Source: Phaeotremella fagi
Lineage: Eukaryota > Basidiomycota > Tremellomycetes > Tremellales > Phaeotremellaceae
Assembly (NCBI GenBank): GCA_001599715.1
Contig: BCHU01000007.1
Location: 5,586-69,585, forward strand
Reading direction: 5' to 3'
DNA: 64,000 nucleotides
The notes beneath the pieces are model-generated. The model was not told the DNA's origin and searched no databases. It worked only from the letters and a program-made list of their open reading frames with translations. The position numbers and the translations under genes were made by a program. Shown piece by piece: positions 9,178 through 18,934 of this stretch (position 1 is its first letter; each line of letters begins with the position of its first letter).

Positions 9178-11975
9178 CTATGACCCACCCAAGCCAGCGA
9201 TGACTGTTGTTAGCAATGGCCTGACTCCCACTTACATGCATCCAAGTCAAAGGTAATATCTCGTATCGTTGGCCCTAAAGCGTCCTCTGGCCATGCCGTG
9301 TTGTTCATTAAAAACGGTAAACCTGCTGATGACGGATCCCAGATGTTGTCAAGGGGGTCAGAAGGAATGAAATAATCTTGAGCAGCCACAGCGTCAGCGA
9401 TGGTGGTAGGGAATTGCGGTTCTTCCACGTAGGTTGGAGCAATCACTTGAGCCTTGTGTGAGATATGACGAAGACTCGTGCCAAGACCTAAAAGGTCCGA
9501 TGGGTCTCGCTGAACAAGAACGGTACCGGACAAGGCCTGCTTCGCCTCTGACGTTAGTGAGTTCTGGAACGCAACCCACCTTCTAGTAAACGTTTTACAA
9601 CAGGCTATCGTCAGCAGTGTCACATGTGGACTCACTAATAGATCCCTCGTGTTATAGTCCTCCTGGACCGTTTCAAACAAACGACATCCTTCTTCAACTT
9701 GAGCCAGAGCAGCTGGCGCCAGAGACGACGTGGGGGATCGGATCACTGTAGCGGCAAAGTTGACGATAGCTGAGAAAGCTTGAAAGAAGAAGACCCAAAA
9801 TCGAGACGCCAGAGCTTGGTTGAGGAGTCTGATGTAAGTGAGGCCCCAGATGTCACCCACAATGCGTCTCTTAGCAGCGATATCATCACTCTTGAAGCTT
9901 CCAATTCAGAAACATAACTGTGGCTACAGAATCAGTAAGCTCGTACATTTACTCACCGAAATCTAGACTGTAAAGGCTCCCGTGGATGAGTTTGTAGAGC
10001 ATGCGCAAAATGACTCCGATGGAGAAAGAACAGTCTAAAGTCAGAGTAGTCTTTCGTTCACTCACCCCTCACTGATCAACAACTTCAACGCGAGTCGTTG
10101 GAAAGCTGTACGATGATGCCCACTCCAGGGATCTTTGGAGTCGATTCGGAGTAACGAAGGTAGCTGAGTGTCGTCTGTCATCAGCGACGTCTGTGTCCCA
10201 CGTACAATCTTTGATTGCCCTGTCGATATCGAGGATTTCTCCATACGATGGGCGGGTGATCTTGGTATGGAGGTTGTTGACTCGAGCGAGTATTTTAGTC
10301 AATCGATACTGACATCAGACGTGTTCGTTGTTGTACCCACCTTATGATGGAAGACTGACGTCAGTAATATTCAAATCACAACTCACAAAGCGCCTTTTCA
10401 TACTCGAAATCAGTTCCCAAAGGAGGTGGTGGTACAACAGGGAATTGAGCGTCGATCGTGTCGTCGTGAATCACTACGGTCAGTTTGGACATACGTACAC
10501 CTACATCGTGGTCGACCTTGAGACATGCACTGGAGAGTGTCTTCGGTATGAATCTGGTGTCAGCAGGGTCGACCATAAACCTACCTCCCAGAAAACCCTC
10601 CTTCGTAGAGCAATCACGTCTTCGTCGAGATTCCAGTAAAGTCCTACAGTCAGTCTTGTCTTGAAGGGACATACCATCTCGATGGAGTCCAAGCTAAAGT
10701 CAGCGGTGACCATGATTTTACCTACCGATTGCGCACACCTCACCCCCATACCCAATATCGACCAAATCCCTTCTCGACCTGTTGTAATTTCTGGAGAATT
10801 ATGGTGATAACGACTCATCAGATGAATAGATTGAACCAGCGCTACCGAACTCGAGGTGTCTGTTATTAGCGAGATCACATTCAACCTCACCATATGCCAT
10901 TGCTGCTCGTCCTAACCGATAATAATGCTCCGCCAAGTGACTGTCTACGACGTTAGAGACGTTTCAACCCAACTTACAAGGCGGTAAAGATCGATCCACC
11001 GATGCCCCTACAGCCAAGACCATAAACACCACGGCGAGATAGTGATTATGTAACCGATGTTGCCCTCCGATGTACGAATCAAACGGTGAATTGTAGACTG
11101 CTTCAAGACAAGGGGCGAACGTGACAGGATCAAGGATGTTACTAAGAAACGTTGCGTCCTACCGTTCAGCTCAACTAATCACCAAACCTACCTCGAAATA
11201 TATCTTGACCAGTCTATTCGCCATTGTTCTATCAGGTAAATGTCGCCTCAGATCATCCAACGTAATTCCCATGGCCACAGAGGGCGCTCCGATAAATGGG
11301 AAAGAGTCTGTGTTTCCAGTGGGAGTATCTGCGAATCCAAAAACCATATGCTGATCTGATGTACCGTTGATTTGAGATTGTTTACGGGACTAGAGTGAGC
11401 TGCGTTCACATCCCGACTCACCATGACATAGGCAGGACCTGCGATACCAAAGAATCTACTACTCCCTGGAACATCTCCTAAAACCAATTGCCCATGATCC
11501 TGCTCATCATTGGGTGCTGATGAATCCTCGTCTGAAAAGTTGAACGTCGAACGTGACCGTTTTGATGATCCTTCACCTTCACCCTTGTTGGACCCAGTCA
11601 ACTGTCTACGGGCATCACGGAGTGCTTCCTCCAGAGAAGCGATCCTCCTACTCAAGACATCGATTGATGCTGGGTTACCTGAGGTTAGTGATGAAGTGAC
11701 AGGACTCACTGTCCGAAGCTTGTCCACCAACGCATAGTCTATGGTCAGTCTAAGCCTCAGATCAAACTTACGAAGCCATCCCTCGCCGACTACAATTTGA
11801 ACATGGGAATTGACGATCACATCTGGGATAAGTATCAAATCGTCGTAACCACCCACTTTCTCTTCATTCGTCTACATTCCAAGCAACTAACAATTGGTTG
11901 ATTTCGATTCCCTCTGTTGCTACGAGGAGCTGGGTCAGGGTTGGGGTTGGGGAGGGATTCGTTATTTGCTGACAT
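9178..11975 (-). CDS. Zn2Cys6 fungal transcription factor with about 20 tiny introns
   Basis: The ATG at 11975 was chosen because the upstream frame has only a GTG. Spliced, the N-terminus carries the binuclear zinc cluster: CLEC, six residues, C, five, C, two, C, eight, C (SCLECRRMKRK | CDRQFPCSNCSRRGMASLC). A coiled-coil linker (SRRIASLEEALRDARRQL) follows, then the middle homology region with GMGVRCAQSLGLHRDG, RRRVFWE and GRPR. I count about 20 introns, nearly all 31-34 nt, and a 19-nt microexon. The total is about 720 aa. The last intron gives the C-terminus DLDAFIAGLGGS and a stop at 9178-9180. It is the only regulator in the cluster and the natural candidate for its pathway-specific activator. 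Individual splice calls, especially introns 14-17, should be confirmed. Confidence 0.85.
10675..10693 (-). other. 19-nt microexon of the Zn2Cys6 regulator
   Basis: This exon encodes LGLHRD and one base of the next codon. It is flanked by a 32-nt intron (10694-10725) and a 31-nt intron (10644-10674). It is certain by homology, because it completes the AQSLGLHRDG motif of fungal middle homology regions. Confidence 0.8.
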
Positions 11976-12272
11976 TTGGAGTTGAAGAATAAAGGTTTGA
12001 CTTTGCACTGTAGTTTGTTGAAGTGATAAGGAAACATCGGTTACAGCCGTGGCGTAAGGCAGGCCTCCGTTAAGGCTACATATCACATCACGTCCCTAAA
12101 TAATGTGCATTCTAATCACTTTCATGATAGCTTCAATCACCGCTCAGATAAAATGAAACCCTGCATGGTCAAGCTACTACAACGCTTGCAAGCATACAAA
12201 TTCCCCAGCGACTACAAAGCAACTCGACCTAAAAACAACTCTAGCACTATAACAATTAATAATAAAAATCAT

Positions 12273-13976
12273 TTAGAAACCCTCGTATCTCCATCCCATG
12301 TCAACTTGCTCTTGAGTGACACCGTTGCGCATAGCCTTGGCAACATCCTCTGGAGAACCGTTGAGAAGTTTGTTTTGACGGAGAATGTAGAATCGATAGA
12401 TGGTGATTAAACCCATGAAGACGACACCGGCGGCACAGACTGGAAGAGGAGTTAGCAGAGTCCAACAAACAACAGAACAGACTTACGAGTACCAAAGGCA
12501 GCAAAGTAACGAGGAGCAGAGAACCAGAGGTAAGAAGTCCAGATGTTGGCAGTACCACCGATACCGTTGATCATGGCAACAGCTGCAGCACGCTTGGAGA
12601 CAGGTCTTGGCATGTGGTGGTTGACGATCTTGTAGAGGAGTAATTGAGAAGCGACACTGACCCATGGCATGAACATCATTGCGGTGTAAAGACCAGCGGT
12701 GGAGGTGGTGGCCAATGGGATGATGTAGACGACGACAGAGGTACTGAGGATACCAATGATGAACCAGTAGATGTGGTTGGTTCTGTCACTGAAGTAGGTG
12801 ATAAGGACGTAGACAATGGCAGCGAAGACTGTAAAGGGTCAGCTGATGCCTAGCGTCGGACTCACAGTATGGTGGGGCGGTCAAAAGCAAGGTGTTGATG
12901 GAGTTGTATCCAAGAGTAGCGACAACAGTTGGGAAGAAGTTGGCAATGGAACCTTGAACTTGTCCCATCTGCGAATTATTAGTAAAGAACGCGGGAGTCA
13001 TATCACTACTCACCATGTTACAGGCGATCAAAAGGTACAACTTGACGTCCTTGCAGGCAGCCTTCAAACCAGCACCAGCGGAGACGGTCTCTGTACCTTC
13101 ACCGACACCGGCTTCTTTCTCAAGACGCCAAACAGCCAAATCACGCTCGATTGGTTTGAGCATTCTTGCGTTGTATGGGAACTCTGGAAGGAAGAAAGCA
13201 CTGATGGCACCGATACCGACAGTTGCGACACCTTCGACGATGAACAACCATCTCCAACCAGCGATACCGTGAACACCGTCGAGTTTGAGAACACCAGCGG
13301 CGATCAAACCACCAAAGGCGTTACCCATTTGTTGACCGACGTAGAGGACACCGATTCTGGTAGCGAATTCACGTTTAACGTACCAAGATGACATGAGATA
13401 GATGACACCTGGGAAGAAGACGGCTTCGACAGCACCAAGGATGACACGGACACCGAGCAAGGCGGCGTAAGAGTTGACAGCAGCGGTACAGGCACTGATA
13501 ACACCCCAGACCATACAAGCGCAACAGATGTCTGTCTGATGTCAGTGGAATCGAGAGCAGAGTATGGTGACAACTTACAAAGTCCTGGTCTTGAGATTTT
13601 GGAAACGATCAAATTGGATGGGATTTGGAAAGGTAAATAGGAAACGAAAAGGATAGCGACGGCGGTTGCGAATTGTGTAAGATCCATGTCAAGGGCAGTC
13701 AAGATACCTTGGAGCTTGGAAGCTGACAAGTTTTGACGATCAATGTAGTTCAAGATGTAAAGGATCATGATGATTGGCCTAAAGTCAGTTGTTGTCTCAA
13801 ACAATCACCTACATGATCGACAAGTCAGCCTTTCGAACGATTCTCTTCTCGATGGCGTTGTATTCTTCTTCAGAGAGATCACGTAAACTCTCTGGCATGT
13901 TACGAGCAACAGTTACAGTTGATTCGACAACATAAGGGTCTTTCTCGACCTCTGAGAGGGAAGTTGGTTTAGACAT
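12273..13976 (-). CDS. MFS transporter, anion:cation symporter (allantoate/nicotinate permease) type
   Basis: Six exons joined over five introns of about 34, 47, 45, 37 and 47 nt encode about 497 aa. It starts MSKPTSLSEVEKDP and enters helix 1 with MILYILNYIDRQNLS, the hallmark of the ACS family. That family takes up organic anions such as nicotinate, allantoate, pantothenate, biotin and tartrate. Further marks are GAVEAVFFPGVIYLMSSWY, GGLIAAGV and GWRWLFIVEG. The C-terminal tail (DVAKAMRNGVTQEQVDMGWRYEGF) matches the cytosolic end of these permeases. It is the second transporter of the cluster and suggests the cluster substrate is a charged small organic molecule. The substrate itself cannot be read from sequence. 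Confidence 0.9.
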
Positions 13977-14781
13977 GGTATTGGTTTGAATGAAGTTTAT
14001 CGAAAGTGAGAGTGATTGATTTTAAGAAAAGAGGAAATCCACTTTCATGCCTGATATATGTAGGTCTCAATCCAATTAGAGAGATAGCGATTGGATAAGG
14101 TGGATAAGGTATTTAGGTATTTCGGGAGCATGACGAGGAGGAGTTTATGATTAATTAGAGCTCTCGTCTAAAGTTTGTGGTGGCTCTCATGTGGAATTTT
14201 TACGGACCGGTGGGAGCAAAGTAATAACACTGAATGAGTGAGCGCTAGAGATTGAATTGAACGAGATCTGGCTTATCCTCGAGCTCTTTTGCGGTAATCA
14301 ATTCAACGCCCCTGAGTCAATGAGGTCTCGTGTGCCTATCGTCGTAATCTTATAGGTTGGACGCCACGGAGGAGCTCACCAGATTAGTACTTATCGTGCT
14401 GCGTTTTCGTGTACATCTGTCAAGCTTGGTGCAATGGCATTTTACTCTTTGAGCATGGTGGTGACCTCAATGTAAAGTGTAGAGCTTCGCCGCCATTACG
14501 TTAGAGACAACGCCTTGGTTTGATGTAACTAGATCTCATTCAGTCTCCATCAAAGTGGCCAATCAGCGTGGCAAATTACGCATTGACCTCTTTTTCATCT
14601 CGTCGCTCCCTTCACTGATAGTATTTGACCCCCTGGAAGGGAAGGCTACACCGTCTGCTGAAAAGCATATATACACATGCCATGATGCTACCATAAAGGT
14701 TACCAGCGACGATCACAAGATCTGATGCATTCTACAACTACAAGACATCCAAATATACAAATACCCCGACTACGATACACA
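13977..14781. promoter_or_regulatory. Upstream region of the ACS transporter
   Basis: This 805-bp gap has no supported gene. The sense strand has an ATATATC box about 80 nt before the transporter ATG. TACGGACCGG lies at 14201-14210 and CGGAGGAGCTC at 14367-14377. The second string recurs exactly at 16247-16257 in the oxygenase 3/aldolase spacer, suggesting a shared regulator. Confidence 0.4.
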
Positions 14782-16099
14782 CTAAACAGGTAAAAGAACC
14801 TTGACACCGTAGTAATTACGGTTCTGCATCAACTTGCCATCGACCATGATTTGATCTGCACCAAGTTGATTTCTAACTTGGTCGGTGGTATCAGTGGCTT
14901 CCGCAATTTGAACCTCTCTCCATTGAGCGTTGGTAGGGACGGGAATGCCTAAAGTGATGTCAGTAAAACTTCAAAAACTCATTACCACACTCACCCTTAT
15001 CCATCAACGCCTTGTACTCCTTGTAAACACCTTGTTCCTCTACACAACCCTCACGTTGAATCAATGGTGACAAGGCGGGTTTCATTCGCAAATCACCGAT
15101 AGAACTGTTGAATTGAACCAAGGACAAACGTTCCTCGTGTAATTGATCGTCTGGAGGTTGGTAGACACGATGACGGGTAGCTTTGAAATGACCACCGGAA
15201 ACGATTTCCAAAGTTTCACCAATGTTGATGACCAAAGCTCCAGGTTGGTATGGAACGTATTGCCAGTCGTCGTTTTTCCAAATCTGTAAACTAGAGATTG
15301 GGACTGAGAACAAAAGGGTGGTCATTCCAAAATCGGTGTGGCCATGCATTCTGAGACCTTTGGAAGCCTTTGTGAATGTTTCATCGACTGGTCGGTAGAG
15401 AGAGTGTCTGAAGTAACCTTCTCCAGTGGGGGAATCACCGTGAGATTGGACGTTGTCCCACAAGTAGTCATCGGGGAGTTCGAGGACACGGGAGAACAGG
15501 GTCAAAAGACGTCGATTGACAGAGTTGGTAAGGTACTGAGGTCAGCTCGGTCTTCAAGTCTCACTCACTGTAGCGAAAGCTTCAATCTCGTCGAGGAAAG
15601 GGTGTAGACATGTTGGGATTCTGTTTTGGGGATCGTTCCATTCTCTTGGGTAAAAGTTGAATTGTTCGTATCCATCAGGAGGTCCACGAACGCGTTTGAA
15701 GCCGTAAGGGTGCTTGTAACCTGACCATTTACCAGAAGTCTCTGGATCAAACAATAGTCTCTCCTTGTCCTCTTCACTGATGTTGTGGTAGAGGTATTGA
15801 GCAATTGAGAATTGTCTGTGTAACTATAAAGTCAGTCGCGTACAGCAATCTTTACCTACCTGCTCCAATGAAACACCGTAGTTTTCCAAGAACAAGAATC
15901 CATCTTCTCTGATACAAGTCTTGACACTTTGAACAAGATCATCAACAACCTTTGGATCTTCAGAGTCCATCAAGGACAGATCGATTGTTCTGAGTTGAGC
16001 AAAATTGTGATTCTCTTTTGTAGCTGGTGGGGGGATCCATGTTGGAACGAATGGTTTACCGTTGGCGGTAGGTGAAGGTGGGTTGAATAAAGCTGCCAT
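14782..16099 (-). CDS. 2-oxoglutarate/Fe(II)-dependent oxygenase 3
   Basis: Four exons with introns of about 36, 32 and 47 nt encode about 400 aa. The N-terminal domain has GFLFLENYGVSLEQ. The iron ligands are H and D in GHTDFGMTT and the distal H in TRHRVYQP; the 2OG Arg-x-Ser is RLSLVQF. It also has the structural features of the plant-type 2OG oxygenase superfamily, such as QFNFYPREW. It is clearly diverged from oxygenases 1 and 2 and is not a recent duplicate. It starts head-to-head with the HpcH/HpaI aldolase across 380 bp, so the two are probably co-regulated. The C-terminal exon was placed by frame continuity across an intron ending TTTAG. Confidence 0.9.
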
Positions 16100-16151
16100 T
16101 TGGAAATTGATTTCGAAAAGTTGAAGTGGATGTATTCAAACTCATGTTGTC

Positions 16152-16159
16152 CTTTTATA
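16152..16159 (-). promoter_or_regulatory. TATA box of oxygenase 3
   Basis: The sense strand reads GATATAAAAGG about 55 nt before the ATG, very close to the GATATATAAGG box of the sugar-porter gene. Confidence 0.6.
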
Positions 16160-16246
16160 TCGACGGTCATGTTGACCCATCGTGCTCATTTGCGTCAAAA
16201 TATGAGCTCGAAAGATATAGATAAACCACTAGGCTGCTCGGGAAAC

Positions 16247-16290
16247 CGGAGGAGCTCGACCTGAAATTAAACAGCGAATCAAGCTCCTCC
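16247..16290. promoter_or_regulatory. Inverted repeat in the divergent oxygenase 3 / aldolase promoter
   Basis: GGAGGAGCT (16248-16256) and its reverse complement AGCTCCTCC (16282-16290) face each other across 25 bp. ATCGGACC follows at 16311-16318. An inverted repeat with spaced CGG-like ends is a typical arrangement for binding of dimeric Zn2Cys6 proteins. The binding itself is inference. Confidence 0.4.
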
Positions 16291-16479
16291 TGGTGACTAG
16301 TCTTCGGGAGATCGGACCTTTGAACCGTGTTATTTTTGAAAAGATCCACTTGTGCTGCGTAGTTATAAGGTGTAGTTGGATGAGAATCTTGCCTTCTCTT
16401 CCAAAATCAACTTAAAGAACTACCCAAAACCAACCCAACCAAAAAAATCCCAACCACCCAACAAAACATCATCACCACA

Positions 16480-17403
16480 ATGTCTATCCCAGCTATTGCC
16501 TCTGCCTCAACCACCAAAATCAACAACCCCCATTTACGGGTTTTGAACAAACTCAAGAACGGTGAAAAGCCAATCTTGACCTTCACCACCCTTCCTTCCG
16601 TCCGTTTGGCCCAAATTGTTTGTGCTACTGGTGTCGACGTGAGTTTACTACCAAAGCATCGCTGACGACAGGGTATCATCATTGATTGTGAACACGGTCA
16701 TGTCAGTGACGACTCTATGCACAACGCTGTTCAAGCTGCCGCTGCCATGGGTGTCTCACCATTTGTCAGAATTAGAGGTCCAGCGGGTGATTTGATCAAA
16801 AGAGCTTTGGACACTGGTGCTCAGTGAGTATTGCCTTTAGAGCGCTACTAACAGTTAGCGGTATCGTCGTTCCTCAAATCAACACTGCTGAAGAAGCCGC
16901 TGCTGTTGTCGCTGCATCTAAATTCCCACCATACGGTGTTCGTGGTCAAGGTTCACCTTTCCCAGCGTTCGCTCACGGTATCACTATCCCTGAATACATG
17001 AAATCCGCCAACGAAACTCTCCTCACCATCATCCAAATCGAGACCGCAGAAGGTTTAAAGAATGTTGAAGAAATCGCTGCCGTCCCAGGTGTCGGTGAGT
17101 AGAACGAATCTTGCATACCGTTCAAACTAACACTTTATAGACATGATCTTCATCGGTCCTAACGATCTTGCTCAATCCATCCTCCACTACGTCCCAGCTA
17201 AAGGTGACGAACCAGTCTTCGTCGCTGCCATCGACAAAATCGTCGCAGCCGCCAAGAAAGCTGGCAAATGGTCAAGTAGATTGTCAAACAGTGGAGCTTT
17301 GGCTAAAGAACATTTGGAAGTCTTTGATTGTGTTTCCATGGGTGCTGACATCAAGGCTATGGGTGTTTGGTACACTAGCGAACTTGCTGTTGCAAGATCG
17401 TAG
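16480..17403 (+). CDS. HpcH/HpaI family aldolase
   Basis: Four exons with introns of 33, 35 and 46 nt encode about 269 aa. The metal and substrate motifs of class II pyruvate aldolases are visible: DCEHGH (about residue 58), FVRIRG, the metal Glu in IQIETAEGL and the Asp in FIGPNDLAQS. These enzymes reversibly split 4-hydroxy-2-oxo acids into pyruvate plus an aldehyde; related fungal proteins include 2-keto-3-deoxy-acid aldolases. There is no targeting signal, so it is probably cytosolic. A TATAAGG box lies at 16364-16370. In this cluster it would supply the carbon-carbon cleavage step after oxygenation. The exact substrate is unknown. Confidence 0.9.
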
Positions 17404-18153
17404 ATGGGTTTCAAAATTGTAGTGTTTCTGTAGACATTAGTGATTTGTATGCATATTTGCATTGATGTTTCAGGTTGTTCTTTAATGTCTACATGTGTGT
17501 GCAATCGGACGGTGCAAGGATCTTGTTTGGAGTTTGAGGATTTGAACCAAGTTCTCAGTGCGTCGGTCTCAATCATGGTCGCTGGATTTACTCGAGGCGA
17601 TTATTCTGCCAGGGATTCATTTTCAATCTCTCGCTCTTTCTACTGTCGACAATCGAATAATACAGAAAATCACCCTTCAACACACACCACATGTCATCTC
17701 TTAACTTTTCTGTCCAAAACTTCATCAAATAACCGAACCCAAGGAGGAGTGGGATATTTCGGGGAGTAAATGTTTGATTTACTCTCTTTCGGACCGTATC
17801 AACGTTTGATGCTCCACGAGATCTATTAGTTTAAGCTTAACCTAGCTGAGCCAAACATGAACCATCGCATACTTAGATGGAGTGTTAAGCTCGCCCGCCA
17901 ATTGGCTCCAACATGGTCGCACTTCGTTCAATATCGCTAGTCCCAATCTGGCTCACTCCAATTTAATCCCGGGAGGTGCTCACTCCCAAAAATCGGGAAT
18001 AATTAAATGACACGTTTACGTTCAGATTAAATTGTGACCAGCCTGGCTTGATATATTAAGACCGAGTGAGAACTTTCTTAACTTTTACTCTCAACAAAAT
18101 AAAAATCCATTCCTCTTCTTAAACTACCACCAAAACACCAAACATCAACCAAA
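17404..18153. promoter_or_regulatory. Intergenic region upstream of the RidA gene
   Basis: I see no gene in this 750-bp gap. It has TTCGGACCG at 17788-17796, the near-palindromic CCCGGGAGGTGCTCACTCCC at 17969-17988, and a GATATATTAAG box at 18050-18060 about 95 nt before the RidA ATG. Confidence 0.4.
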
Positions 18154-18617
18154 ATGTCTACCAGAGAAGTCATCAGTTCAGACAAATACCCCCTCAAGGC
18201 TCACAACTGTACGTCCTATCTCTCCAATCCATGGGATCATGTACTAACGACACATAGCTCCCGCCGTTAAGATCCCAGGAGTTATCTTCGCCTCAGGTCA
18301 AGTTGGTCACGGTGACATTGAGTCTGCTACTGTAAGTTCACCTCTATCCTCTGACTTTTGGACCCAACTAACAACGCCCGCAGAAAGAATCTGTCGCAGC
18401 CCTCAAAGACGTTCTCGAACTTGCCGGTTCATCCCTCGCCAAGGTCGTCAAATTCAACATCTACCTTAAAGACATGAACGACATGCTCCCAATGAACGCC
18501 GTTATCGTTACCCTTTTACCTGAAGGTCCTAAACCAGCTAGAACTTGTATTCAAGCTGGTGCCCTTCCAGGTGGTCCAACTGCTACCATCGAGATTGAGG
18601 CCATTGCCCAAGCTTAG
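18154..18617 (+). CDS. RidA/YjgF/UK114-family imine deaminase
   Basis: Three exons with introns of 49 and 52 nt encode about 120 aa, the usual family length. Hallmarks are VIFASGQVG, the catalytic Arg in PARTCIQAG and the terminal ATIEIEAIA with its conserved Glu. RidA proteins hydrolyse reactive enamine/imine intermediates to 2-oxo acids and ammonia. I see no mitochondrial presequence. It is the last gene of the putative catabolic cluster. Its position after the aldolase suggests that a nitrogen-containing intermediate is handled, but RidA proteins also have general housekeeping roles. The next gene is DBP3, tail-to-tail. Confidence 0.9.
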
Positions 18618-18934
18618 GAGGTCGTTGGTTAGATAGGATTTGTATCATAAGACTCAATGCATGGTTTGGTTTAATGTTGAGATGATGGGAATGCAATATG
18701 GCCGTTAGTGAGATCATTTCCAATTGAAGTCAGAGCCAGGTGTAAAATGTGCTTTCCGAGCATTCAGCACATCCTCTCATTTTTCACTAGCATTACAAAC
18801 TTTTCCACGTCTAAGAGCCATGGTTGACGGAAAGACTATAGCCAAACACAAGCGCATTGTCGTCAAGCTCAGAGTCCGTACCAAACATAACAACAGATGA
18901 TACATCAACAGAATCTATATCAAACCCCATAGCT

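Noticed and set aside
12816..13391. 191-codon plus-strand open frame
   Set aside because: It is antisense to the well-conserved ACS transporter exons and has no recognisable protein features.
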